From the NCBI GenBank assembly GCA_011620645.1, contig WOYS01000042.1, forward strand, positions 12,487 through 51,924: a stretch of 39,438 nucleotides of DNA. Reading direction: 5' to 3'. Below are positions 9,562 through 16,381 of this stretch, one piece after another. This stretch comes from Mycobacterium sp. GTDB lineage: Bacteria > Actinomycetota > Actinomycetes > Mycobacteriales > Mycobacteriaceae. Below the pieces are notes generated by a model. That model had not been told where the DNA came from. It did no database searches and saw only the letters and a program-made list of their open reading frames with translations. The translations under genes and the position numbers were made by a program. How positions within the stretch are numbered: the stretch's first letter is position 1; the number at the start of each line of letters is the position of its first letter.

Positions 9562-10430
9562 GAGGCGGCGGCGAGTGCTCGCGGCGGCAGCGGGGGAACC
9601 GGCGTGGTCGTCATCAACCGTTCGCCACGGTCCAGCCAATCCTGATCCGCCCACTCGACCTGGGCGGGCAACCGGCGCCAATAGCGCGGATGTGTCCGCA
9701 CATGCATCTGGACGCTGGCATGCACGACGGCATCGCCGGGCACCCGGCGCAGCCCCAGATTCAGCGCCAACCTCTCCGGCTCCACCTGCGCGGACGGTGT
9801 CCTGTCCACCCGCAGCCCGGCCTGCTCGGCGCCGTCGAGCATCCAGTCCAGCGTCAGCGGGCCGCCGACGATATCGCGGTGCGACCCGCGGAACCAGACC
9901 TCGTCCACGCCCTCGACGCGCTGCAGATTCGGGGCACCGCCGATGGCCACCGCATGCCGACCCGCGACGACGTCGACCGGCCCGGCGGTGCCGCGGATAC
10001 GGGTGGAATCCCACAGCCCCAGAAACCGCACCCGCAGGGCGATGTCGTCGTGCTCGGCCAGATCAGCGGCCACCTCGGTGACATGCCGCCACTCCTGCGC
10101 GGTGCGCGCGGTACGCGGCAGCGCGTAGGTGGCCAGCATGTAGCTGCGCAGCTCACCGTCGAGCACCCCGATGGTGCCGAGCAGCCGGGTCAGCGCCTGC
10201 GCGCAGGCCGCACCGCTACCGGCACCGAACACGTAGACATCGTCGCCGGGCTGCCAGCTGTCGACCAGATGCATATAGGCCGAGGCGACGGACGTGCGGG
10301 CGTCCTCGGGGCGGTTGTTGGTGTACCGACGCCAACCGATCTGATCGGGCTGGTCTACAAGCCGAAAGAGGGCCGTGGCATTGCTTTCACCAGAGTGGTC
10401 GAAACACAGCACGATGTTTGTCACGGCCAC
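9558..10430 (-). CDS. DUF2235-family alpha/beta-hydrolase-like protein, nucleophile motif altered
   Basis: 290 residues, GTG start at 10430. It opens with the DUF2235 pattern NIVLCFDHSGESN...ALFRLVD and keeps AYMHLVDSWQPGDDVYVFG and EVWFRGSHRDIVGG (His ~184, Asp ~186), the late acidic/His block of the family. The usual elbow is F-G-F-S-R-G-A. Here it reads FGAGSGA (residues ~68-74), which puts Gly where the nucleophilic Ser should be. DUF2235 proteins include type VI secretion phospholipases. This one has no visible secretion signal and may be catalytically dead or act as a sensor or scaffold. It lies where M. tuberculosis has echA3 beside recC. Its 3' end is tandemly duplicated. Confidence 0.75.
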   Translation of the reverse strand: MAVTNIVLCFDHSGESNATALFRLVDQPDQIGWRRYTNNRPEDARTSVASAYMHLVDSWQPGDDVYVFGAGSGAACAQALTRLLGTIGVLDGELRSYMLATYALPRTARTAQEWRHVTEVAADLAEHDDIALRVRFLGLWDSTRIRGTAGPVDVVAGRHAVAIGGAPNLQRVEGVDEVWFRGSHRDIVGGPLTLDWMLDGAEQAGLRVDRTPSAQVEPERLALNLGLRRVPGDAVVHASVQMHVRTHPRYWRRLPAQVEWADQDWLDRGERLMTTTPVPPLPPRALAAAS

Positions 10431-10585
10431 CCCCGGTGATGCACTTCAATCAAGATCTAGCGACTAAGTTTGCCAACATGGCCTGGTGCTATCAAGGCCC
10501 AATCCCGCTGATACCGCATCGGAATTCAACGAAATTTATCGTCAGAAGGCTATCTCGCCACGGAATCGGCTGTCTGTCCGCCAAG

Positions 10586-10599
10586 TGACGTACACGTCA
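10586..10599. promoter_or_regulatory. Operator-like inverted repeat TGACGT-N2-ACGTCA
   Basis: TGACGTACACGTCA has perfect 6-bp arms with a 2-bp spacer. It lies in the 191-bp gap between the DUF2510 gene stop (10622) and the DUF2235 gene start (10430), about 156 nt before the latter. The symmetry fits a dimeric regulator's half-sites. The minus strand also reads TTGACG here (-35-like) but without a convincing -10. No other feature is visible in this gap. Confidence 0.3.
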
Positions 10600-10621
10600 A
10601 GTGTGTGCAGGCAACGTCAGC

Positions 10622-11647
10622 TCAGGCGAGCTCGATGATCGCGCCCGCGCTGCCCAGATCCCCGTGCACCTGCAGGGACTCGGGCGCGGTCCCCGGTGGC
10701 ACGTCGTAGGCGAACGCCACCGTCACCGGCTGGCCCGGGTACAGCACCGCCGAGATGCCGCCGAGATAGAACGTGCTCTCGGTCTCGGCGCTGTAGGTCT
10801 GCCCACCGGCGGTGAGTACCTGCTGGTCGGCAAGGAACGTTGCGGGCAGTTCACCGTTGTTGAGCAGGGTCAGTCGCACCACGACGAATTGGCCGGAGGC
10901 CGACGTGGTCAGCAGGTCGTTGTCGGCGGCCGACACCGTCGGGGTGATCTCGACGCCGTTGCTCGTGATCGTGACGTCGCCGTCGAGGGCCTGCACGCCG
11001 GCGCCGGTCGTCCCGCCGCCGGTGCTCTCGGGCGGGTCGGCGGAATCCGTTGTCGGGCCCGTCCCAGCAGTCTCAGCGGTCCCAGCGGTCTCGCCGGCCC
11101 CGGTGGCCTCAGTCGTGCCGGTGCCTGGGTCGGCGAAGGCGAACGCCCACACCAACACGCCGACCAGGACGACCAGCAGAGCCGCCGCGCCGGCGAGATA
11201 CCACTTGAGCGGGCGCGCGGGAGTGTCGGGCGTCGTGGGCGCAGCGGCCGACGCGACAGCGACGGGCTCGGGCGGTGCCGCGAGCATCGGGATGACGAGG
11301 GTGGGCTGCTCGGGCACCGGGATGACGACGGCCGGCTGGTCGGAGGGCTCCGGGTCCTCGACGGCGGTCTCCTCGACGGCAGACCCCTCGGCCACGGGCT
11401 CCTCGATCAAGGTCTCCTCAACGGGGATTACCGGCTCGGCCTTCCCGGCGTCGTCCCAGGAGGGCATTTTCATGTCCTCGGGCCACGGCGGCAGCTCCAC
11501 GGGCCAGGCCGCGGTCTCCTCGGCGCCCGTGGCAGCGTCGCCGGTGTCGGTGCGCTCGGTGGTCCACGCCGCACCATCCCAATGGCGTTGACCACCGGAT
11601 CCGTCGGGATCCGGGTACCAGCCGGCCGTGGTCGGCGGTGTCGTCAT
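10622..11647 (-). CDS. DUF2510 membrane protein with extracytoplasmic DUF4352-like domain
   Basis: 341 residues. The N-terminus holds a DUF2510 motif (AGWYPDPDGSGGQRHWDG, ~8-25), followed by an acidic Pro/Glu/Val-rich cytoplasmic stretch. One transmembrane helix (about YLAGAAALLVVLVGVLVWAF) is followed by a Thr/Gly/Ser-rich linker. The C-terminal ~120-residue beta-rich domain (VQALDGDVTITSNGVEIT... to the end) resembles DUF4352 or MPT63-type immunoglobulin-like folds. ATG 11647 is chosen because GGAGG precedes it by ~8 nt and DUF2510 begins right after; the open frame extends upstream without homology. The topology suggests a surface-exposed anchored binding domain. Function is unknown. Confidence 0.8.
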   Translation of the reverse strand: MTTPPTTAGWYPDPDGSGGQRHWDGAAWTTERTDTGDAATGAEETAAWPVELPPWPEDMKMPSWDDAGKAEPVIPVEETLIEEPVAEGSAVEETAVEDPEPSDQPAVVIPVPEQPTLVIPMLAAPPEPVAVASAAAPTTPDTPARPLKWYLAGAAALLVVLVGVLVWAFAFADPGTGTTEATGAGETAGTAETAGTGPTTDSADPPESTGGGTTGAGVQALDGDVTITSNGVEITPTVSAADNDLLTTSASGQFVVVRLTLLNNGELPATFLADQQVLTAGGQTYSAETESTFYLGGISAVLYPGQPVTVAFAYDVPPGTAPESLQVHGDLGSAGAIIELA

Positions 11648-11748
11648 GCGGGGTTTCCTCCCTAGCGCGCGCCACCGGGGCGCTGTGACCTCGCAGAATA
11701 GTCCAGGCGGAGGTTTGCCGCGAGAGTATTGCCGACCCAGTGGGGCTG

Positions 11749-12468
11749 TCAGCCGCCCATCAGCATCCGCCACTGATCCAGATTGCTGGCGCGGTAGACG
11801 TAATTGGAACGCTTCACATCCGAGAGCGGGGCACTCGGTTCCGTCGAGTACCAGTGGCCTGGGAACACCGTCGGATCGCCCGGCAATGTGGACAGCGCCT
11901 GCAGGCTGCGGAACATGTCGTCGGCGTTGCCACCCGGGAAATCGGTGCGCCCGCAGCCCTCCAGGAACAGCGTGTCCCCGGCGACCAGGCGACCGTCGAG
12001 CAGGAAGCACTGACTGCCCGGCGTATGCCCGGGCGTGTGCAGCAGTTCGATGTCGATATCGCCGACACTGACCGTGTCGCCGTGCTGATGCGCGGTCAGA
12101 TCACTCATCGCGATCCCGGTGACCTGCGAAACCCATTGAGCTTCAAGGGCATTGACGTGTACCGGCACGCTGACGCGCTCCAGCAGCTCGGCCACCCCGG
12201 CCAGGGTGAACCCCATCATGGTGCCGCCGACGTGGTCGGGGTGGTGGTGGCTGACCAGTACGCCGGACAGCCGCATGCCATCGGCTTCCAGGGCGTCGAC
12301 CAGCTCGCCGGCCGCGTACGCCGGATCGACCATCACCGCGTCGCCGGTTTCCCGGTCGCCGATCAGATAGGCGAAGTTGCGCATTTGCTGGGCGATCATG
12401 TCGTCGGCCGCGAAATCGCGACCCGCGAGCAGCTGGCGGAAGTACAGGCGGTTGTCATCGCGAGACAT
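11749..12468 (-). CDS. MBL-fold metallo-hydrolase (glyoxalase II-like, Rv0634c type)
   Basis: 239 residues with the metal site SHHHPDHVGG (~73-82), HTPGHTPGSQ, GDTLFLEGCGRTDFPGG and PGHWYST, all ligands present. M. tuberculosis has the equivalent gene at the same place, annotated as a possible glyoxalase II. The GCGRTDF block is also seen in ETHE1-type persulfide dioxygenases, so thioester hydrolysis and persulfide oxidation are both possible. A TAGAGT -10-like hexamer on the minus strand (12480-12475) stands 6 nt before the ATG, the geometry of a leaderless mycobacterial gene. It is divergent from nsrR. Confidence 0.85.
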   Translation of the reverse strand: MSRDDNRLYFRQLLAGRDFAADDMIAQQMRNFAYLIGDRETGDAVMVDPAYAAGELVDALEADGMRLSGVLVSHHHPDHVGGTMMGFTLAGVAELLERVSVPVHVNALEAQWVSQVTGIAMSDLTAHQHGDTVSVGDIDIELLHTPGHTPGSQCFLLDGRLVAGDTLFLEGCGRTDFPGGNADDMFRSLQALSTLPGDPTVFPGHWYSTEPSAPLSDVKRSNYVYRASNLDQWRMLMGG

Positions 12469-12596
12469 GGCGACACTCTATGGGTACGCGTCGTACCGGC
12501 CATAACCGCAGGTCTAAAAACCGCATGTCATCGCGTGTTCAAGGGCACACGGGCTAAATCTGGTATTTCTGATGCAGGATTACTAGCGTCGCGGGC
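12469..12596. promoter_or_regulatory. Divergent promoter region with candidate NsrR site
   Basis: The plus strand has TAGCGT at 12584-12589, 7 nt before the nsrR ATG, with a weak -35-like TGGTAT at 12561-12566 and 17 nt between them; this predicts a leaderless transcript. Positions 12558-12580 hold an imperfect inverted repeat (ATCTGGTAT...ATGCAGGAT) that would sit between and over these elements, as expected for repression by NsrR of its own operon. The minus strand has TAGAGT (12480-12475) for the MBL gene. The inverted repeat is imperfect, so the operator call is tentative. Confidence 0.4.
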
Positions 12597-13055
12597 ATGC
12601 AACTCGCCCGGTTCACCGATCTGGGGCTGCGCACCATGATGCTGCTGGCCGCAGGCGACGCGGCCGATCGTCGCATCACCACCCGGACCATCGCCGTCGG
12701 CGCCGAAGCCTCCGAGCATCACATCGCCAAGGCCGTCGCGCGCCTGGTGGAGCTCGGCATGGTGAACGCCCGCCGCGGAAGGGTGGGCGGGTTGTCGCTC
12801 ACCGAGGCCGGCCGCACGGTGTCGGTGGGCTGGCTGGTCCGGCGTCTGGAAGGCGACGCCGAGGTCATCGACTGCGCCGGTGGCGCCAGCCCGTGCCCGC
12901 TGATCGCCGGCTGCCGATTGCGCCGCGTGCTCGCCGACGCCAAAGAGGCGTTCTATCGCGAGCTCGACAACCACACCCTCGAAGACTTGACCGGTGGCGG
13001 CGTGCTGCCGGTCGTGACACTCCCAGTGAAAAGACCAGAAAGGGTCACGTCATGA
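12597..13055 (+). CDS. nsrR: Rrf2-family Fe-S repressor, NsrR-like
   Basis: 152 residues with an N-terminal winged helix (MQLARFTDLGLRTMMLLA...) and a cluster-binding region with Cys93, Cys100 and Cys106. Asp8 matches the fourth ligand known from Streptomyces coelicolor NsrR. NsrR proteins carry a [4Fe-4S] cluster that nitric oxide destroys, releasing target promoters. The stop overlaps the next start as ATGA (13052-13055), and the next gene is hmp, the classic NsrR target. The spacing between the first two Cys (six residues) is one longer than I recall for the Streptomyces protein. Confidence 0.9.
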   Translation: MQLARFTDLGLRTMMLLAAGDAADRRITTRTIAVGAEASEHHIAKAVARLVELGMVNARRGRVGGLSLTEAGRTVSVGWLVRRLEGDAEVIDCAGGASPCPLIAGCRLRRVLADAKEAFYRELDNHTLEDLTGGGVLPVVTLPVKRPERVTS

Positions 13056-14191
13056 CACCCATCGCCCCCGCACAGCACCTCGAGCCCGCGCACGCCGACA
13101 TGATCACGGCCACGCTGCCATTGGTCGGGGCCAATATCGATGTGATCGCCCGGACCTTCTATCGGCGACTCTTCGACGCGCACCCGTCGCTGCTGCGCAA
13201 CCTGTTCAACCGGGGCAATCAGGCCCAGGGCGCCCAGCAGCGCGCACTGGCCGCGTCCATCGCGACCTTCGCGACCCACCTGGTGAATCCCGACCTGCCG
13301 CACCCGGCCGAGCTGCTGTCGCGGATCGGGCACAAGCACGCGTCGCTGGGCGTCACCGCCGATCAGTACCCGATCGTGCACGAGCATCTGTTCGCCGCGA
13401 TCGTCGAGGTGCTGGGCGCCGATACCGTGACTGCCGAGGTCGCCGAGGCCTGGGACCGCGTCTACTGGATCATGGCCCAGACGCTGATCGACATGGAGCG
13501 TGCGCTCTACGCCGAGGCCGGGGTCGCCGACGGTGACGTCTACCGGCGCGCGCAGGTGATCTCCCGGGTGGATGACCCGTCCGGGGCCATCCTGGTGACC
13601 GTCGGCGGGTTGGGCAGCGAATCCGCACCCGGACAGTATGTTTCGGTCGGCGTGACGCTGCCCGACGGCGCCCGCCAGCTGCGTCAGTACAGCCTGGTCA
13701 ATGCGTCCGGCAGTGGTGAGCTGACATTCGCGGTGAAGCCGGCCGGTGAGGTGTCGGACTGGATCCGGGACAACCTGCGGGTCGGCGATCTGCTCGATGT
13801 CACGCTCCCGTTCGGCGATCTGCCCGCCCCGCAGCCGGGTGCCCCGCTGGTGCTCATCTCGGCGGGCATCGGCATCACCCCGATGATCGGGATTCTGGAG
13901 TCGCTGTCGGCCGATGCACAGGTGCAGGTGCTGCACGCCGATCGCAGCGAGCAGGCCCACCCGCTTCGGGAACGTCAGCGCGAACTCGTCGAGAAGCTGC
14001 CGAACGCGTCGCTGCAGGTCTGGTACGAGGACCCGTTGTCACTCGACGATGTGGCCCTGCCCGCCGACGCCGAGGTCTATCTGTGCGGCAATGACGGCTT
14101 TGTGCGCGCGGTGCGCGAGCAGTTGGTCAGCCGCGGCGTGACCCGCGTGCACTGCGAGCTGTTCAGCCCGAACGACTGGCTGCTGTCCTGA
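13052..14191 (+). CDS. hmp: Flavohaemoprotein, nitric oxide dioxygenase
   Basis: 379 residues. The globin domain (~1-145) carries the B10 Tyr in FYRRLF (~37), Gln at E7 in GAQQRALA (~62-63) and the proximal His in GHKHASLG (~96). The FAD domain carries RQYSLVNA (~211-218), the NAD domain carries AGIGITPM (~271-278), and it ends CELFSPNDW. It oxidises NO to nitrate with O2 and NAD(P)H. ATG 13052 overlaps the nsrR stop, giving coupled translation; the open frame upstream of it is nsrR read in another frame. The stop codon (14189-14191) lies inside the first of four tandem repeats. Confidence 0.95.
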   Translation: MTPIAPAQHLEPAHADMITATLPLVGANIDVIARTFYRRLFDAHPSLLRNLFNRGNQAQGAQQRALAASIATFATHLVNPDLPHPAELLSRIGHKHASLGVTADQYPIVHEHLFAAIVEVLGADTVTAEVAEAWDRVYWIMAQTLIDMERALYAEAGVADGDVYRRAQVISRVDDPSGAILVTVGGLGSESAPGQYVSVGVTLPDGARQLRQYSLVNASGSGELTFAVKPAGEVSDWIRDNLRVGDLLDVTLPFGDLPAPQPGAPLVLISAGIGITPMIGILESLSADAQVQVLHADRSEQAHPLRERQRELVEKLPNASLQVWYEDPLSLDDVALPADAEVYLCGNDGFVRAVREQLVSRGVTRVHCELFSPNDWLLS

Positions 14192-14261
14192 GGTGCGTGG
14201 CTGCTGTCCTGAGGTGCGTGGCTCAGTCCTGAGGTGCGTGGCTCAGTCCTGAGGTGCGTGG
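14180..14261. repeat. Four tandem copies of a 20/21-bp unit at the hmp stop codon
   Basis: Copies at 14180-14200, 14201-14221, 14222-14241 and 14242-14261 share TCCTGAGGTGCGTGG. The first two are 21 nt and the last two 20 nt, differing only at the left end. The TGA in copy 1 is the hmp stop. GAGGTGCGTGG is also the left end of the 128-bp repeat that follows, so these are extra copies of that repeat's terminus. Confidence 0.9.
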
Positions 14262-14378
14262 CTTCAGTTTCGCGGCGGAGTCTGTTCGGAAACTGAAGCC
14301 AGGTACGTCGCAAGCGCGGATTCCGTCCCAGGTTTCAGTGTCCAAGCGAGTAGGCCGGCGAGACTGAAGCCTGGGATG
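14251..14378 (+). repeat. Left 128-bp hairpin repeat flanking DUF559-like gene
   Basis: It starts GAGGTGCGTGG and holds two hairpins. TGGCTTCAGTTTC (14259-14271) pairs perfectly with GAAACTGAAGCCA (14289-14301). CCCAGGTTTCAGT (14327-14339) pairs with ACTGAAGCCTGGG (14363-14375) with one G-T. The motif GAAACTGAAGCCAGGTACG at 14289-14307 recurs diverged at 14360-14378, 71 nt later. A homologous unit in the same orientation lies on the other side of the gene (15273-15401) with the same 71-nt spacing. Confidence 0.85.
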
Positions 14379-14394
14379 CCCGGAATCCGGCAGC

Positions 14395-14403
14395 TTGTCG
14401 GTG
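14395..14403 (+). promoter_or_regulatory. TTGTCGGTG box, 20 nt before the start of DUF559-like copy 2
   Basis: Identical nonamer and identical distance to the ATG as at 149-157 for copy 1. It lies between the left hairpin repeat and the gene. Confidence 0.5.
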
Positions 14404-14423
14404 GGCGCTGCCACCATCTCGCC

Positions 14424-15266
14424 ATGGGGGTCGTGATCGGCAGTGAGGCGTTGGCGGCGGGCAAGGTGACGCGCCATGAGCTACGGACTCGCTATCGACG
14501 GATGTTCCCTGACGTTTACGGGCCGTTCGATCCCACAATTCGCGACCGTGCCCGGGGCGCGTGGCTGTGGTCGGGCCGCCGGGGGGTCATCACCGGGGTC
14601 GCGGCGTCGGCACTGCACTGGGCGAAATGGGTCGACGACGATGTGCCGATCGAGATGCTGTGGCGAAACACGCATCCTCCGGCGGGGATCGTCGCCCGTA
14701 ATGAGAGGTTCGCCGCCGACGAGGTCATGACGATCTCGGGTGTGCCGGTGGCCACCCACGTCCGCACCATCTTCGATCTGGGGCGACACCTGGAGGACGA
14801 CCAGGCGGTCGCACGGATCGACGCGCTGCTCTGGCGCGGGCAGGTGTCGGTCGAGGACGTCGGCCCCCTCGTACTGCGGTATCCGGCGGCCCCGGGTATC
14901 CGTAAGTTGAAAGCCGCGCTGACACGCGCCGACGGCGGGGCGGAGTCGCCGCGGGAGACCCGGCTTCGCTTGGCGTTGAGGGAGGCGGGTCTGGCGCCGA
15001 CGGGGACCCAGATCCCGGTGTACGACGCCCAAGGACGCATGGTCGCGAAGGTCGACATGGGTTGGGAAGACCTCAAGATCGCCGTGCAATACGACGGGCG
15101 TCACCACCAGACCGATCGGATGACGTACGTCCGCGACCAGAAGGTCAATCGGGCGCTCGCCGCACTGGGCTGGATCGTCATCCGGGCGATCACCGAGGAT
15201 TCCGACGCGGACGTCATCGGTCGCGTCGCAGCCGCTTTATTCAGTCGCGGTTGGCGGGTGGCGTGA
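14424..15266 (+). CDS. DUF559-like (Vsr/PD-(D/E)xK fold) protein, copy 2
   Basis: 280 residues, homologous over its whole length to the gene at 178-1107. The N-terminal part (GSEALAAGKVTRHELRTRYRRMFPDVYGP, then THVRTIFDLGR) resembles AbiEi-like winged-helix regions. The C-terminal ~110 residues look nuclease-like: GGAESPRETRLRL, VDMGW (Asp present), VQYDGRHHQTD (Gln where many relatives have Glu), then VNRALAALGWIVIRA. Asp, Gln and the His pair could still form a metal site. ATG 14424 is chosen because similarity to copy 1 starts there and the TTGTCGGTG spacing matches. The gene is enclosed by paired hairpin repeats and lies between hmp and the tRNA genes. Function is unknown; nuclease-driven mobility is my inference. 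Confidence 0.8.
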   Translation: MGVVIGSEALAAGKVTRHELRTRYRRMFPDVYGPFDPTIRDRARGAWLWSGRRGVITGVAASALHWAKWVDDDVPIEMLWRNTHPPAGIVARNERFAADEVMTISGVPVATHVRTIFDLGRHLEDDQAVARIDALLWRGQVSVEDVGPLVLRYPAAPGIRKLKAALTRADGGAESPRETRLRLALREAGLAPTGTQIPVYDAQGRMVAKVDMGWEDLKIAVQYDGRHHQTDRMTYVRDQKVNRALAALGWIVIRAITEDSDADVIGRVAAALFSRGWRVA

Positions 15267-15272
15267 GCGGCG

Positions 15273-15401
15273 AGGTGTACGTGACCTCAGTCTGGCGGGC
15301 CCCTCGGCCGCGAAACTGAAGCCAGGTACGCCCCGACCGTGGGAACCGTCCATCGTTTCAATATCGGGCCTAGAGCGCTCGCGAAGCTGAAGCCAGGGAC
15401 G
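15273..15401 (+). repeat. Right 129-bp hairpin repeat flanking DUF559-like gene
   Basis: It begins GAGGTGTACGTG 6 nt after the gene's stop. GAAACTGAAGCCAGGTACG at 15312-15330 is identical to 14289-14307, and the diverged GAAGCTGAAGCCAGGGACG is at 15383-15401, again 71 nt on. The 52 nt between the two motifs are the same length as on the left side, and I count somewhat more than half of the positions identical. GTACGTGACCTCAGT (15278-15292) is a diverged inverted copy of the first motif, so a hairpin can form. Confidence 0.8.
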
Positions 15402-15455
15402 TCCGGGCTGGGGGAGAAGGGTCGACCCTCCAAAAGGCCACAAAGACCAGCCGTT

Positions 15456-15485
15456 TTGGTAGCAGGAACAGCGAGAATGTACCCT
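15456..15485 (+). promoter_or_regulatory. Candidate promoter for tRNA-Thr/tRNA-Met/rpmG/hadABC
   Basis: TTGGTA (15456-15461) and TACCCT (15480-15485, preceded by TG) are separated by 18 nt, about 33 nt before the tRNA-Thr 5' end. It is the only SigA-like pair I see in 15402-15517 and fits a stable-RNA promoter serving the genes behind it. Confidence 0.4.
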
Positions 15486-15517
15486 CTTTAAGGCCCTGCG
15501 ACCGCAAGCAGTGCAGT

Positions 15518-15590
15518 GCCCCCTTAGCTCAGTCGGTAGAGCGTTTCCATGGTAAGGAAAAGGTCAACGGTTCGATTCCGTTAGGGGGCT
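15518..15590 (+). tRNA. thrT: tRNA-Thr(GGT)
   Basis: The 73-nt cloverleaf has acceptor GCCCCCT/AGGGGGC, D arm with AGTCGGTAGA, anticodon loop ATGGTAA (anticodon GGT) closed by TTTCC/GGAAA, and the TTCGATT T-loop. CCA is not encoded. It starts the same tRNA pair that precedes rpmG in M. tuberculosis. Confidence 0.97.
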
Positions 15591-15626
15591 CGGTAGACGC
15601 CCGGCACTTGCGCGCGCGTCGATCGG

Positions 15627-15700
15627 GGCGGTGTAGCTCAGCTGGTTAGAGCGCACGACTCATAATCGTGAGGTCGGGGGATCGAGTCCCCCCACCGCTA
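15627..15700 (+). tRNA. metT: tRNA-Met(CAT), elongator type
   Basis: The 74-nt cloverleaf has acceptor GGCGGTG/CACCGCT (G-T at the first pair), anticodon loop CTCATAA (anticodon CAT) closed by ACGA/TCGT pairs, and T arm GGGGG-ATCGAGT-CCCCC. The paired first position argues for the elongator rather than the initiator tRNA. Confidence 0.95.
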
Positions 15701-15727
15701 CAGGCAGAACAACGAGAGGCAAGAGAC

Positions 15728-15895
15728 GTGGCGTCGAGTACCGACGTACGGCCGAAGATCACTTTGGCGTGCGAGGTGTGCAAGCACCGTAACTACATCA
15801 CCAAGAAGAACCGGCGGAACGATCCCGATCGTCTGGAGATCAAGAAGTTCTGCCCGAACTGCGGCACGCACCAGCCCCACAAAGAGTCGCGTTAA
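15728..15895 (+). CDS. rpmG: Ribosomal protein bL33, zinc-binding form
   Basis: 55 residues, GTG start with a purine-rich GAGAGGCAAGAGAC in front. It keeps both zinc knuckle pairs, CEVC and CPNC, so it is the C+ form that holds zinc, rather than the zinc-free paralogue made under zinc starvation. It sits 27 nt after tRNA-Met and 9 nt before hadA, so it is probably co-transcribed with both. Confidence 0.96.
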
Positions 15896-15904
15896 CTCTT
15901 AGTC

Positions 15905-16381
15905 GTGGCTGTGTCGGAGAACATCGTCGGGATGCATTACCGCTTTCCCGACGCCTACGAAGTCGGCCGCGAGAAGATTCGCGAGCACGCTGTCGCCGTC
16001 AAGAACGATGATGCCTTCTTTTTCGATGAGGCTGTCGCCGCCGAGCTCGGGCATGACTCGCTGCCGGCGCCGCTGACATTCATCTCGATTTTCGGCTATC
16101 GGGCGCAGACGGCGTTCTTCGCCGAGGCTAACATCGGACTCCACGACGCCCAGATCGTCCAGGTGGACCAGGAGCTGAAGTTCGCCCAGCCGATCTTGGC
16201 GGGCGACACGCTGTATTGCGACGTGTACGTGCAGTCGCTGAGGCAGGCGCACGGCACCGACATCATCGTCACCAAAAACGTCATCACGAACGCCAGCGGT
16301 GACGTCGTTCAGGAGGCCTACACGACCCTCGCCGGGCGTGCAGGTGACGGAGAAGAGGGATTTACTGATGGCTCTGCGTGA
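15905..16381 (+). CDS. hadA: (3R)-hydroxyacyl-ACP dehydratase subunit HadA
   Basis: 158 residues, the same length as the M. tuberculosis protein and clearly homologous (IVGMHYR, YEVGREKIREHAVAV, AAELGHDSL, LAGRAGDGEEGF). It is the non-catalytic, substrate-binding hot-dog subunit that pairs with HadB for dehydration in FAS-II mycolate elongation. The start is GTG. The 3' end overlaps hadB by 14 nt. In M. tuberculosis this subunit is targeted by thiacetazone and isoxyl. Confidence 0.97.
   Translation: MAVSENIVGMHYRFPDAYEVGREKIREHAVAVKNDDAFFFDEAVAAELGHDSLPAPLTFISIFGYRAQTAFFAEANIGLHDAQIVQVDQELKFAQPILAGDTLYCDVYVQSLRQAHGTDIIVTKNVITNASGDVVQEAYTTLAGRAGDGEEGFTDGSA

Noticed and set aside
11648-12010. 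N-terminal extension of the DUF2510 protein up to 12010
   Set aside because: The extension overlaps the MBL gene antisense or in another frame, has shadow-like composition, and the DUF2510 domain with a strong ribosome-binding site begins at 11647.
14180-14261. CRISPR-like array
   Set aside because: The copies are contiguous 20-21 bp units without unique spacers, and there are no cas genes. They are tandem repeats.
178-15266. Annotation of the DUF559-like proteins as cullin or E3 ligase subunit
   Set aside because: No cullin repeats or RBX-binding region are visible; the C-terminal pattern is that of a nuclease fold.
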